Origin: Hsuehochloa calcarea
Taxonomy: Eukaryota; Streptophyta; Magnoliopsida; Poales; Poaceae
Direction: 5' to 3'
DNA: 64,000 nucleotides
Assembly: GCA_036346395.1 (NCBI GenBank)
Contig: CM070599.1
Coordinates: 24,977,232-25,041,231 of the forward strand
A model generated the notes under the pieces. That model did not search any database, had not been told where the DNA came from, and saw only the letters and a program-made list of their open reading frames with translations. This document shows positions 21,476 to 33,490 of the stretch, in pieces (position 1 is the stretch's first letter; each line of letters begins with the position of its first letter). Both the position numbers and the translations under genes were made by a program.

Positions 21476-24400
21476 TAGACGAACCGGGCAAAGAGCTCCG
21501 CACCACGAGAGCGAAGTTGGTTAGAATTAGCCCCACCATTAGTTCATAAAATTTCAAAGTATGTATGATTTAGTTTTATATTGCTTAGCCAAGTAGTGTG
21601 GAGCAATTTATCAGTAAAAGTTATTGTCACCTATTGAAACATGTGACACATGATATGGGGTAATATGAGAAGGATTATAACTAAAAAAGACGCACGCATA
21701 TGCGTATTATATTCCGTGGACAATCGCGTGACTTGTGACTTCGGTCGTGAACGTGGCATGAACCTAGCCCACCTTTCTTTTCTAACAAGGCATTTCTTTA
21801 CTTTTTAGACCGGTTAGACCGTGGGAAAACACGTGGTCGGTCAAGACCAAGGTTAAACACCGTGGTCAATAAAGTGGTCAAATACTATGCTCAAATAAAA
21901 TGGTCAAACACGTGGTAAAAGTAGTTGTCGATCCATAAACCATAGCAAAATAACTAGTAAACAAAGAGAACAATGTGTAATAAAGATAAAAACATCGTTA
22001 CTTACCATTAATTGGTTTTGAATTAGTAGTTACAAATGGTTTAATATATCATGTATTATGCAGTACTAGAGAGTAATTGTCTCGACCTTAAAAAGATTTG
22101 GAGACGTTTAGACCAATACGATTGGAAACACTTCCATTTTCTTCTTCCTCCTCTGTTTCATTGGCGGAGAGTTGTGTTGTCGAACGCGCCTTCCCTCAGC
22201 ACCAAGAAGGAGGAGTGGTATCTCCAATCATTATCACATAGTTCACTGACACGAGGCGAGCTAGTGGGTGCCGATGCACCACCCCAAAATCAAAACTCGT
22301 GAGATCTCCTTAAGACTGAGTTCACATCCCATTCAAGAATCGGATTCCAGGCTTTGTTTCTAGTTGGTTCTCATCATCTTATGAATTGAAAGCCCAACCA
22401 CGGAGCCTAGGACACCCACGATCAACTGCACCCAAGCCTCTATCCCTCGCTCTCCAACCTCCTTCGTCCTCCCGACCCTACTCACCCCTAGTCCCCATTT
22501 CCCAACCCTAATCTCCTCCCGCCCCAATCTCGAATTCCCAACCGCCAATCCCCAAGGCCCCAACGCGAGGAGCCGAGCACCGTGATGAGGAGACTAGATT
22601 CTGATGCATCAAGCAAGCCAAGAGGCACAAGGCGACGGCGGTGGCGTGTGAGCGACGGCGGAGGAAGAGGCGGGAGGGCGGCACAAGGCACCATGGCGCG
22701 CCGGACGGGCATCGGGGCGGGGCGGTGGCCGGTGCTCGAGGCCGGAGGATGGAGCTCGTGCGTGGCTCGCAGTTCGAGACGAGTCCCGACGCTTAGTCCT
22801 GGATCACTGAGACTGGAGGCCGTGTCCGTGAGAGCTGATCCTATTTGAGTCTTTGAGACTTTGAGTGTTTGTGATTTTCAATTTTCATAATCAGCACAGA
22901 CATAGCTAAATCTGGAATCTATATATGGTATTCTGGTGGCCTAACGAGTAATGACTAATGTAGTAATGTGTCCTTAAACTTGTAGTCCTGAGAGCCTATA
23001 CAATGCCACAATGTTGTATTTGTTGTGAAGTGTGATTGTGTGAACTTCGAACTTGTAGCCAGATGGAGTAGTCGAGTCACAGCCTGTAAAGCAGTGCAGT
23101 TCATAATTATGTAGTTCAGTAGTTATGTTTATATTTGTAACTCTCCATACTTTATGTAGTTATGCAAGCTTAATTGTAAATAGAAATTTAAATTTTTGTT
23201 AAGACATGTCAATGTAGATTGTAGAGACATTGATGACATGAAGTGATGATGGGTTTAAGGACCACAACAATCTTGGCGACCTTCCTTAAGCTTGTTGAAA
23301 TAAAAAAGATAAAGTTTACAAGTTGGTATACTTGCTTCTCAAATTGGTATTGCTCCTATCTGGTCATGCATTGATGAGCGTTGAAAGAGTATTTTCCGCT
23401 ATGAGTCTTGGGAAGAACAAGTTGAGAAATAGTATAGACGATCAATTCTTAAATGATTGGTTAGTCACATTTATTGAGAGAGAAATTTTCTTAAAGGTTA
23501 GTGAAGATGATGTAATGAAACGCTTTCAAGGCATGAAAATGCGTAAAGTAGTGTTATAATTTTCTTTGCATTGTTGCATATTTTGTAATTTTATATTCAT
23601 GTAAGACCATATTTGAACTATTTGTATTGTACTTTGACAAACTGAACCTATGCTTGAATTTATTATGTTACTAAACTATTGTACAAACTATAGAATTGTG
23701 AGTGTAAAGTGTGCACCCTATCATCTAATTTCTAGCTCCGCCACGCTCGCACGGACGACAATAAGGTTTCAGGCAGCGATCCGCGATCCGCATCGTGGTC
23801 GCTTTTCACGCTCGACTACTTCGAGTCACGCCGATTCCGCTCTTCATCACGCCCGACCGTAAGTTGGTTGTGCGATCAAACTATTCAAGAATAATCCTAT
23901 TATTGTGTATGTTTAGAAGTGCAATGAGTTCTCTATTGTTAGTACGCTTATGCATCTATAGTTTTATGTGATCTTTGCCTCGTAGTAAAACTGGAATTAA
24001 AATTTTGTTCATATTTTCAACAATCCGAAACCTTATTATGGACATTTTTGTGATTCAAAGAATGGTGATGCTTCGTGCTACGAATCGAGAGGTTTTCGGT
24101 CGAACTTTCATAGATGGCGCATAAGGGTCAAATTTTGGCTCATGTCTTTGAGGTCTGGTAGGCGATCCATCCATAGTATTCATTTACAATTGAATGACCA
24201 TGCGCTCATTACGATAACAACACAACCCTTAGATGCATACGAACAATAGTAGTAGATTAGCTATATGACGGTACATGGATTTTAAGTCCACTCATCTTCA
24301 TTTCATTTTATTGCAATAACATTCATTTCATTTTGCATATTAGTTTGAACATTCATCATATTTGCAACCTAATTCACAATTTTGCATGAGGAACCCCAGA

Positions 24401-24604
24401 ACCAAAAATAAATCACCCCTTAACACCCACCACCCTCTTCTCCAATATATGTTTTTGTCCCAAAAACAAAACAAAAAGGAGTCAGCACCCTTTGCCTCCC
24501 TCCCATTCACTACCACTTCTACCATTCTCGCCCAAACCAAGAGCAAACCCCATGCCTCATCTACTCCAAATCCCATCCAAAATCAAAGAATCAAGCTCTA
24601 CATG
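21476..24604 (+). repeat. Second tandem copy of the copia-hAT-H cassette
   Basis: Repeats 16125-19462 in the same order: copia LTR start (about 21520), hAT, copia end, leader, gag start and H. It differs mainly by many 1-5 bp deletions and shortened homopolymers. The hAT left end is reduced to ACGAGGCGAGCTAG (about 22250) and its right end to CTAGCTCCGCCACG (about 23745). Confidence 0.85.
23124..23559 (+). pseudogene. hAT transposase C-terminal fragment (copy 3, broken)
   Basis: Same sequence as 17940-18377, but deletions (CTTCCTTAAG for CTTTCTGTTAAG, GGTCATGCATTG for GGTCGCGACG) break the frame. Only the last 79 codons from 23323 stay open. Confidence 0.8.
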
Positions 24605-27600
24605 TGTAACATCCCAAAATTTGGTTTGTTTTGAAGTTTTAAAAGAAAAATAACCATTTGAATTTTTCCTAAAGTTAAAGCTTAATTGAAATTTTCAGAG
24701 ATAAAAATAATTTAATATGAATACTTTCAACATCAACCATTGTCAAAATTATTTTATTTGGGTTTCTTGTGCTTGGATATATTTATTAGTTTTTTCTAGA
24801 TTTTTTCCGAGTTCATTTGCTATTTTTCTAATTGCTATTTGGATTTTCTATTTTTAAAAAGAAAACCTATTTTAATATCCGAACAAGAATCGGACCGAAA
24901 CCAACCATCGTCTCGAGCGCCCAACCCTAGCGGCCCAATTTTTCCTTCCGCCCAAACTTCACCCATCCTTCCATCGGTTTCACCGCCAGTGGTCCACGCG
25001 TATTGCCATGTGAGCATCGTCTTCTAAGGAGTCCTCCATCTAGTTTGTCGAGTCCAGAGCTTCACGCCATAGTGCCGCCTCCTCCCTTTCTCGACACTAT
25101 TTAAAGAACTGACCACATCATATTTTTCGCGCGCATCGCCTTCCCAAAACCTTGGGTCCTCGCCTAGCTCGCTTTAGTTGCGCCGCACTTCGTCAATAAC
25201 CGAACACCGCAAGTTTCTTCACCGCTGAATTCTTCGCACTCGACCACCTCCGCTGTGGATTCCATCGGCCGGGTCCACAATAGCATGGTCTACACCGTGA
25301 CAAAGATCACCTTCGGCGCGGAACACTCCCAACATCGCTTTGCTCCGTCATCAAAATTGGTCGTGTCGCCGCTGTCGATCTACTCGACCGGTGAGTCTAC
25401 TTGCTATCCTAGCACGCCAAAGAGTGTCCTGTCACCCTCGTCCGGCCCTCTATTCTTCTTCTCTCTCACCGAGGTTCCGTCCGATCATTCCTTCCATCTC
25501 TAGTCAACCCTTCATTGCCACCACCTGATCAATCCTCGACCTTCCGAGCATCTCACCGAGTTCCGCTCGCTGCCGTCACCCGTGCTTCTCCTAGTTTTTG
25601 CGAGCATCGCCAACCATCGGTCATCGTGAGTCGAGTATCGCCGCCAAAGTCGCCGCCACCGCCACCTCGTCCGCCGAGTTGCCGCCCGCCACCTCCCGAG
25701 CGCCGCCTCCTCAAAGATCTCGCTTTGCCACTTCGCGGAGTTCCCTCGCCGTCGTTCGCCGATGCCGTCGCCAATGTCGCCCCGAAGCCCTGGCCTCTCT
25801 CTTTTTCTTCCTTTGCGATGTGGCAGCCACTTCATCTCCACCTTAGCGCCACGCCATCAATTCGCTTGTGTGGCCCACGAGCCATGTGGCATACCGAAAA
25901 TCCCACTCGAGCCATTAATCCTGAAGCACCCACGGTGAACCGTCACGACGGTGGGTCTCACATGTCAATTCAATTTATATTTTTTTCTTTCGGATGAAAT
26001 TCTCACGACGTCACAAATCCTTTTTCCGTAGAAAATAATCAAGTAAATCCGAAATTTTGATTTTCATTATTTCATGTGATTTCAATATTCCAAAACTCAT
26101 ATCTTTTGTATCCAAACTCCGATTGAGCCCATCTAAATTTATAAATTCATCTAAATTGAGCTCTATTTATCTAAGATTTTTATTTTTGGAGTTGATTTTA
26201 CCTGCTTTGTATTTATTTGGTTTATTTGCTTTGTTTACAGTAGACGTTGATCTTCTGCAACTTTGAGCAAGGAGGAGTACACCAAGATCAAGACCAATAC
26301 GGATCTATTCCAAGGCAAGCCGTAGTCCTTTGATCATATTGAACCTATGATTTCAAAAGTATATTGTTTTATACAATTGCATGCTATCTTTATATAAACT
26401 ATTTTGGGATTAGTTATTACCTGTCATTATACCTCCATTGATTATTTGAATGCCATGAATCATTTGTCACCCTAGTTTTGATAACTTTAGTTGGACATAT
26501 TTGTATTACCAACATGTGTATTGTATTGATGCTTAGTCAAGCTTAGTTACGATGGGTTCATTATCACATGTGTCATAATGATTAATCTTGACTTAATGAG
26601 ATATGGAATCGTGATGGTTAGCCATTGTTGTTAAAATTTGAGTACCATGACAGGATGTCATTGGTTGCAATTAAATAAAATAGTTTTCACCAAAGAGTGG
26701 ATGGTGGATAGTGGAGGTGTGGTTAGCACGGGGTTTGTGGAAAGATCGTCGAGTAACTCGTCAAGGACTTAATCTGATGCGCCATTGAATCGAGCCTTAA
26801 TCGACAACCACATGTCCGTATGGCGGACCAGTGATTAATTAGCAATGTCTTAATTTCGGTTTTGTCTTGGAGGATCGAGTTTTGGGGTACATACCTGATG
26901 ACGCAAGAGGAGGGCCTTGTCTGCCTGGATGGAGACATTCAAGAGTTGAAACCTTAGCGGTAATCGATTAAGAAAGAGCTTTGTAAAAGTTTTGTCACGT
27001 GTTTCTAGACGCTTACCTAAGGTAGTGAGCATGTATCGACGGATGCCAAACAAACTAGGGAAGTCATGTCTTGGGTTGTCTGCATAACCTTTGCAGAGTG
27101 TAAAACTATTCGAATAGCCGTGTCCGGTTATGTATGCGTTAGGGATTTCATACGAGATATAGAGTTTCTTATAAAATATGCTCTGAGTGTGAATGAGAAG
27201 TTCACTTGATGAATATAATGTTTGTCCGTGAATGGGTAATTCACTTGGTGGTTTGTGTCGATTAGTGAATGGGGAATTCACTTATCGTTAGTTTGGTGGA
27301 AAGTGAATGGGTAGTTCAACGTTGTTTCAAAGAAATTATTACTTATTTATTATTCTTTTAATTACACATTTCAATCTATTTACAGACTTATTGTAAATGT
27401 GCTTTCTACAAAAGAGCCATACAGCTTAACCTTGGCCACTTTGCATAAATACTATTTGTATACATTTTCCTACAATTGAGTGCTTTATGTACTCACGGTT
27501 TATGCCTTTGTTGATCATTTAGAATACCGTGCACAAGAGTTCTTCGAGAAGACTATGAAGGTTTTGTGATTATGATGCTCTCCATTGATTGCCTATGTAC

Positions 27601-27830
27601 ATGTTGATTGGCTTTTCCAAGTTTTCTGTCACGAAAGTTTATTTGTTTTAACCCGTGGCAAGTTAAGTAAATTTAACCATAAGGTCTAGTTATTATTACT
27701 ATTTGTTATTTTGAGATCTTTTAGTTAAATATAATAAATAGATATATTCCATTATTGTTTCGTGTGAGCTATCTAACGATCCGAACTAGTTCGATACGCA
27801 AGGTTCCGAGATGTATTTTCGGTCCCGACA
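24605..27830 (+). mobile_element. Solo gypsy-type LTR with target duplication ACATG
   Basis: Starts TGTAACATCCC and ends GGTCCCGACA, flanked by ACATG at 24600-24604 and 27831-27835; the empty site is at 15373. No internal region follows, so it is a solo LTR of 3,226 bp as written. A clean version joined from 19463-21475 and 29740-31103 would be about 3,377 bp. Features: TATTTAAA at 25098-25105, palindrome CTATTCGAATAG at 27106-27117, a hairpin array at about 27187-27320 and a TGAGTGC/GTACTCA stem at 27476-27494. LTR length, the TGTAAC start and the palindrome fit long Tekay/Del-like gypsy LTRs; that lineage is inferred. Confidence 0.8.
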
Positions 27831-27835
27831 ACATG

Positions 27836-28483
27836 TTAGACCATTGCATTCCTCGTCATCCAAGCATTTCATTTATACAAGAATATTTGAGAGGGAAGAG
27901 GAGCAGTGACACTGGACGTCGGGCTGGCGAGCGCCACCTGCGCTGCACTGCTAGGCCTGTGCGGGGGCGAACGCACGGGAGGCCCGCGCAGCCAAAGCAT
28001 TGCGGGAGGCCACAAGCCCATGCTGCAGACAGCGCACGCCAAGGTGAGCATGCAGCGTGTGGCATCCCAGACGCGGGTGCACGGTGGCCGGCAAAGGCGA
28101 GCCGGACGCACACGGCGCACGTTGAGCGTGAGCGCATCGAGGCTGGTGCAGCGGGACGAGACCGGAGCAGCAGCGCCCCGACAGCGTGGGTGGCGAGTTG
28201 TGGCGGTACGGCATGGGTGCCGGACAGCGGCGTGAACGCCGGCAATGACAACGATGACTTGGGGGCGGCATGACGTCAATCAGCGAGGCTGAAGTTGACG
28301 GCGACGACAGCAGCTCAGATCGGGGCAGCAGTGGTGAGAGTCTCCCAGGTGAGGCACTCACAGCCCGGCGATGCGGCGGGAGCAGGATGGCAACACGGCC
28401 GCCAGCGAAGACGGCTTGGCGCGGTGCAGCTCGAGCAACGGTGGCCGGTAGAGGTGGCGGCCGAGCGCCGCCATGGGAGAGCG
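27836..28483. repeat. Host repeat H, right side (first copy)
   Basis: GC-rich and almost identical to 31109-31755. Indels seen are few, for example GGCGGGAGC against GGCGTGGGAGC. Open frames on both strands are R/P/A-rich with no domain and are not called as genes. It ends abruptly inside CCATGGGAGAGCG. Confidence 0.7.
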
Positions 28484-30331
28484 CATCAAAATTGGTCGTG
28501 TCGCCGTTGTCGATCTACTCGACTGGTGAGTCTACTTGCTATCCTAGCACGTCAAAGAGTGTCTGTTGTCACCCTCGTCCGGTCCCCTCTATTCTTCTTC
28601 TCTCTCTACCGCTGAGGTTCCGTCGCCGATCATTCCTTCCATCTCTAGTCAACCCTTCATTGCCACCAGCTTGATCAATCCCTCGACCTTCCGAGCATCT
28701 CACTGAGTTCCGTTCGTTGCCGTCTACCCGGTGCTTCTCCTAGTTTTTGCAGAGCATCGCTCAACCATCGAAGTCATCGTGAGCCGAAGTATCGCCGCCG
28801 CCAAAGTCGTCGCCACCGTCACCTCGTCGCCGGAGTTGCCGCGCCGCCACCTCCCAGAGCAGCGCCGTCTCCTCAGCATCTCGTTTTGCCACTTCGTCGG
28901 AGTTCCCTCGCCGTCGTTCGCTGTCGATGCCGTCGTCAATGTCGCCGACCGGAAGCCCTCGGTCTCTCTCTTTTTCTTCCTTTGCTGATGTGGCACGCCA
29001 CTTCATCTCCACCTTAGCGGCCACGTCATCAATTCGCTTGTGTGGCAGCTCCGTCAGTAGCCATGTGGCATACCGAAAATCCCACTCGAGCCATTAATCC
29101 TTGAAGCCAGTCCACGGTGAACCGTCTCGCTGACGTGTGGGTCTCACATGTCAATTCAATTTATATTTCTTTTTCTTTCGGATGAAATTCTCCGCTGACG
29201 TCACAAATCCCTTTTCCGTAGAAAAATAATCAAGTAAATCCGAAATTTTGATTTTCATTATTTCATGTGATTTCAATATTCCAAAACTCATATCTTTTGT
29301 ATCCAAACTCCGATTGAGCCCATCTAAATTTATAAATTCATCTAAATTCGAGCTCTATTTATCTAAGATTTTTATTTTTGGAGTTGATTTTACCTCTGTT
29401 TTGTATTTATTTGGTTTATTTGCTTTGTTTACGAGTAGACGTTGATCTTCGGGCAACTTTGAGCAAGGAGGAGTACACCAAGATCAAGACCAATACCAGG
29501 ATCTATTCCAAGGCAAGCCGTAGTCCTTTGATCATATTGAACCTATGATTTCAAAAGTATATTGTTTTATACAATTGCATGCTATCTTTATATAAACTAT
29601 TTTGGGATTAGTTATTACCTGCTGTCATTATACCTCCATTGATTATTTGAATGCCATGAATCATTTGTCACCCTAGTTTTGATAACTTTAGTTGGACATA
29701 TTTGTATTACCAACATGTGTATTGTATTGATGCTTAGTCAAGCTTAGTTACGATGGGTTCATTATCACATGTGTCATAATGATTAATCTTGACTTAATGA
29801 GATATGGAATCGTGATGGTTAGCCATTGTTGTTAAAATTTGAGTACCATGACAGGGGATGTCATTGGTTGCAATTAAATAAAATAGTTTTCACTCAGGCG
29901 AGTGGATGGTGGATAGTGGAGGTGTGGTTAGCACGTTGTGGGTTTGTGGAAAGATCGTCTGAGTAACTCGTCAAGGACTTAATCTTGTGCGCCATTGAAC
30001 TGAGCCTTAATCGTACAACCACATGTCCTGTATGGGCAGGACCAGGCTGATTAATTAGCAATGTCTTAATTTCGGTTTTGTCTTGGAGGACTGAGTTTTG
30101 GGGTACATACTCAGTATGACGCAAGAGGAGGGCCTTGTCTGGTCGGATGGAGACATTCAGTGTTGAAACCTTAGCGGGCAGAACTGGATTAAGAAAGAGC
30201 TTTGTAAAAGTTTTGTCACGTGCTCTAGACTGCTTACCTAAGGTAGTGAGCAGTGGTATCGACGGATGCCAAACAAACTAGGGAAGTCATGTCTTGTGGG
30301 TTAAGCTGTACAACCTTTGCAGAGTGTAAAA

Positions 30332-30343
30332 CTATTCGAATAG
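30332..30343. promoter_or_regulatory. Perfect 12-bp palindrome CTATTCGAATAG in LTR
   Basis: Preceded by GCAGAGTGTAAAA and followed by CCGTGTCCGCGGTTATG. It recurs at 27106 and, in a clearly different LTR, at 36657. Conservation between divergent families suggests a functional cis element; what binds it is unknown. Confidence 0.6.
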
Positions 30344-30416
30344 CCGTGTCCGCGGTTATGTACGTGCTAGGGGATTTCATACGAGATATAGAGTTTCTTA
30401 TAAAATATGTCGGAGT

Positions 30417-30548
30417 GTGAATGAGAAGTTCACTTGATGAATATAATGTTTGTCTGTGAATGGGTAATTCACTTGGTGGTTTGTGTCGATTAGTGAATGG
30501 GGAATTCACTTATCGTTAGTTTGGTTGGAAAGTGAATGGGTAGTTCAC
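30417..30548 (+). repeat. Four 17-nt hairpins GTGAATGGGTAATTCAC in LTR
   Basis: Units at 30417, 30456, 30493 and 30532, with spacing 37-39 bp. Each has GTGAA...TTCAC arms. The array sits in the 3' third of the gypsy LTR. Confidence 0.85.
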
Positions 30549-30714
30549 TGGTTGTTTCAAAGAAATTATTACTTATTTATTATTCTTTTTAATTACACAT
30601 TTCAATCTATTTACTGTACTTATTGTAAATGCTGTTTTCTACAAAAGAGCCATACAGTTAACCTTTGGCCAGCCTTGCATAAATACTATTTGTATACATT
30701 TTCCTACAGCCTGC

Positions 30715-30887
30715 TGAGTGCTTTATGTACTCACGGTTTATGCCTTTGTTGATCATTTAAGGAATACCGGGCTGCACAAGAGTTCTTTCAGAAGGAAGAC
30801 TATGAAGGTTTTGCAGATTATGATGCGTTCTCCATTCGATTGCCTATGTACATGTTGATTGGCTTTTCCAAGTTTTCCGTTCCGCTG
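30715..30887 (+). other. Stem-loop and short acidic reading frame at LTR 3' end
   Basis: TGAGTGC-TTTAT-GTACTCA (30715-30733) can fold. About 40 bases later an open frame reads EFFQKEDYEGFADYDAF and closes with a stop near 30889. The same order, stem-loop then acidic DYE-containing tail, is seen in the different LTR at 61643-61820. Translation is not shown. Confidence 0.45.
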
Positions 30888-31108
30888 TAAAAGTTTATTT
30901 GTTTCTTTAACCCTGCGTGGCAAGTTAAGTAAATTTAACCATAAGGTCTAGTTATTATTACTATTTGTTATTTTTGAGATCTTTTTAGTTAAATATAATA
31001 AATAGATATATTCCATTATTGTTTCCTGTGTGAGCTATCTACTGATCTGGAACTAGTTCAGAATACGCAGAAGGTTCCTGAGATGTATTTTCGGGTCCCG
31101 ACAACATG

Positions 31109-32245
31109 TTAGACCATTGCATTCCTCGTCATCCAAGCATTTCATTTATACAAGAATATTTGAGAGGGAAGAGGAGCAGTGACACTGGACGTCGGGCTGG
31201 CGAGCGCCACCTGCGCTGCACTGCTAGGCCTGTGCGGGGGCGAACGCACGGGAGGCCCGCGCAGCCAAAGCATTGCGGGAGGCCACAAGCCCATGCTGCA
31301 GACAGCGCACGCCAAGGTGAGCATGCAGCGTGTGGCATCCCAGACGCGGGTGCACGGTGGCCGGCAAAAGGCGAGCCGGACGCACACGGCGCACGTTGAG
31401 CGTGAGCGCATCGAGGCTGGTGCAGCGGGACGAGACCGGAGCAGCAGCGCCCCGACAGCGTGGGTGGCGAGTTGTGGCGGTACGGCATGGGTGCCGGACA
31501 GCGGCGTGAACGCCGGCAATGACAACGATGACTTGGGGGCGGCATGACGTCAATCAGCGAGGCTGAAGTTGACGGCGACGACAGCAGCTCAGATCGGGGC
31601 AGCAGTGGTGAGAGTCTCCCAGGTGAGGCACTCACAGCCCGGCGATGCGGCGTGGGAGCAGGATGGCAACACGGCCGCCAGCGAAGACGGCTTGGCGCGG
31701 TGCAGCTCGAGCAACGGTGGCCGGTAGAGGTGGCGGCCGAGCGCCGCCATGGGAGAGCGGAACGAGGTCGCCGGCGCTGGCCAGCGGCATGACCCGGCAG
31801 TCCGCGGCCTAGATCGAAGCAGCGACAGCAGCGCGTGAAGTGGCGGCGGCGGAGCCCAGGCGAGGCACTCGCAGCCCGGCGGTGCGGCGTGTGAGCAGGG
31901 CCGCTGCCCCGCGAACGCGAGGGACGACGAAGGCCTGAGGCGACGCAGTGGCGGGCTAACACAGTCGCCTTCATGCGGGATGAGGTAGCTGGAGGTGGCT
32001 ATCAGCAGGATCCGGCGGCCCCCGGCCTGATCTGGCCCGGCTTGGTCCTGGGAAGGGAGGAGAGGGGAGAGGAGAGGAGAGGAGAGATTGGAGAAGAAGA
32101 GAGAGAAGCACGAGGCGTGCAGGAGGAAAGAAAGTTGGTTGATGCTTGGACCCATACGTCCGAGCGAAACGCTCGCTCCAAACGCTTTGCCCAGCCTCCC
32201 AGGCCCACGCGGCGCGAAGGGAAGAAAAAAGTTTGAATGAATTTG
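31109..32245. repeat. Host repeat H, right side (second, longer copy)
   Basis: Repeats 27836-28483 and continues in GC-rich, purine-rich sequence (GGAGAGGAGAGG runs near 32060-32090). A minus-strand frame of 281 codons (31129-31974) is open but R/P/S/A-rich, without a domain, and follows the GC bias, so it is not called a gene. Confidence 0.6.
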
Positions 32246-33390
32246 CTCCTTAACGTGACTCACCCAATGGCCCATGCGACTCTCTTTTTGACTCATACCG
32301 ATTCTTTCTAGCTTCTTCTCGACTCATCCCTATTCTGCTACTCCACATGTCTGCACGGAAGAAGAACACCTCATTCCATACTTCCTTCTCCCCAAAATAT
32401 CTTATTAAGCATCATCTGTACGAAGCCAGAGCCTATCGAGCCAACACAGATCTGGTAGATCCAAGTGTAAAGCGCAGTCAGAGTGGTTGGCCATCTCGAC
32501 CACCATGAGCTCTCGCGGCATCTCGAGCTCCAACGTAGAAGATGGCCTCTATGAGCAGTGTCTGAGCTCCATCGCTATGGGCTCTTTGTCGGTGCCGTAG
32601 CAACACCCTAGATGATATGTCATTGCTACTCGTCGCCATCAGGTGCCTCGTTCGGGTACATTTTGTTGCAAGCATTTGCTAAATTTATTTCAATAGTTAG
32701 TTCGTATGTTGCATAGAGTGTTTATTATTATTATTGAGATGTTGCATCAAATGTTGCGGCAAGAGGTATTTTTTGTTGTAATAGTATTTTTTATTTGTTG
32801 CACAAGAGTAATTTTTTTGTTGCGGCCTCGTCACCATTTGATTGTTGCATCATTATTCCAAAAAAATTGTAACAATTATTTTTAGATGTTTCCACTGTTA
32901 TTTTATAATATTGTAACATCGAAAATTGTTTATTTGGGATATTTGAACTAGTTTTTAAAAGCGCAGCTATGTTTCTATACTGATGGTTTCATGCAATTTC
33001 GGTGAGACTGGTATTTCCCCAAATTTTTTCTTTTCATTGTAATGTTATTGGTGCATTTTGTTGCACACATGGCTTAAAATTGTTGCACACATTGTTTACG
33101 GATGTTGTGCCGGAGCGTACGATAGAAAGTTTCTCATCATACGTCTGAATGCTTGTTGCTCCCAAGAAAGTTAGAAAAGGGAAAACGAAGAAAATAAAGA
33201 AAGAGAAGAAAAGGGAAAGAAAAAAACAAGGGGCAAAGAAATGGTAAAGCTGCAGATTTTGTGTGAATCTTATTTTTGTGCACCTGTTGATGAGGAGATC
33301 ATATGCATGCTTGATGCTCAGGGTAAAATTTCGGTGTCATTTGTATTATCATATACATGGTATTTGGTTTTGCATGTTGCAATAACACCA
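32246..33390. repeat. Decayed repeat DNA rich in TTGTTGCA words
   Basis: From about 32660 to 33110, TTGTTGCA and ATGTTGCAT words recur in AT-rich sequence, as in several grass DNA transposons. No termini were found. 33160-33240 is a purine-rich A/G tract. No gene seen. Confidence 0.4.
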
Positions 33391-33490
33391 TGATCATTAT
33401 ATATCCATGCATGGATACGGTGAAAATTCATTTGATGTCTTGATCATTATATATCCATGCATGGATACGGTGAAAATTCATTTGATGTCT
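33391..33490. repeat. Perfect 2 x 50-bp tandem duplication
   Basis: Two adjacent identical 50-bp units start at 33391 and 33441 (TGATCATTATATATCCATGC and onward). Identity implies a very recent event or an assembly slip. Confidence 0.95.

Larger units (their letters stand above)
28484..31103 (+). mobile_element. Gypsy-type LTR, 3' part (copy 4)
   Basis: Starts mid-LTR at CATCAAAATTGG (equivalent to 25349) and continues to the LTR end at 31103, followed by ACATG (31104-31108). It is the cleanest copy of the 3' half, keeping CAG/CTG sites lost in copy 3. Confidence 0.85.

Noticed and set aside
21476..27840. Copy 3 as an old copy decayed by cytosine deamination
   Set aside because: Differences are mostly 1-5 bp losses and homopolymer shortening rather than C-to-T or G-to-A changes, so ordinary methylcytosine decay does not fit.
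30417..30548. CRISPR-like array
   Set aside because: Regular spacing, but units are imperfect hairpins inside an LTR of a plant genome, spacers are similar rather than unique, and no cas genes exist.
31129..31974. 281-codon open frame on the minus strand
   Set aside because: Strongly R/P/S/A-biased, open frames exist on both strands in the same GC-rich repeat, the related copy at 27836-28483 carries only part of it, and no domain or start context supports it.
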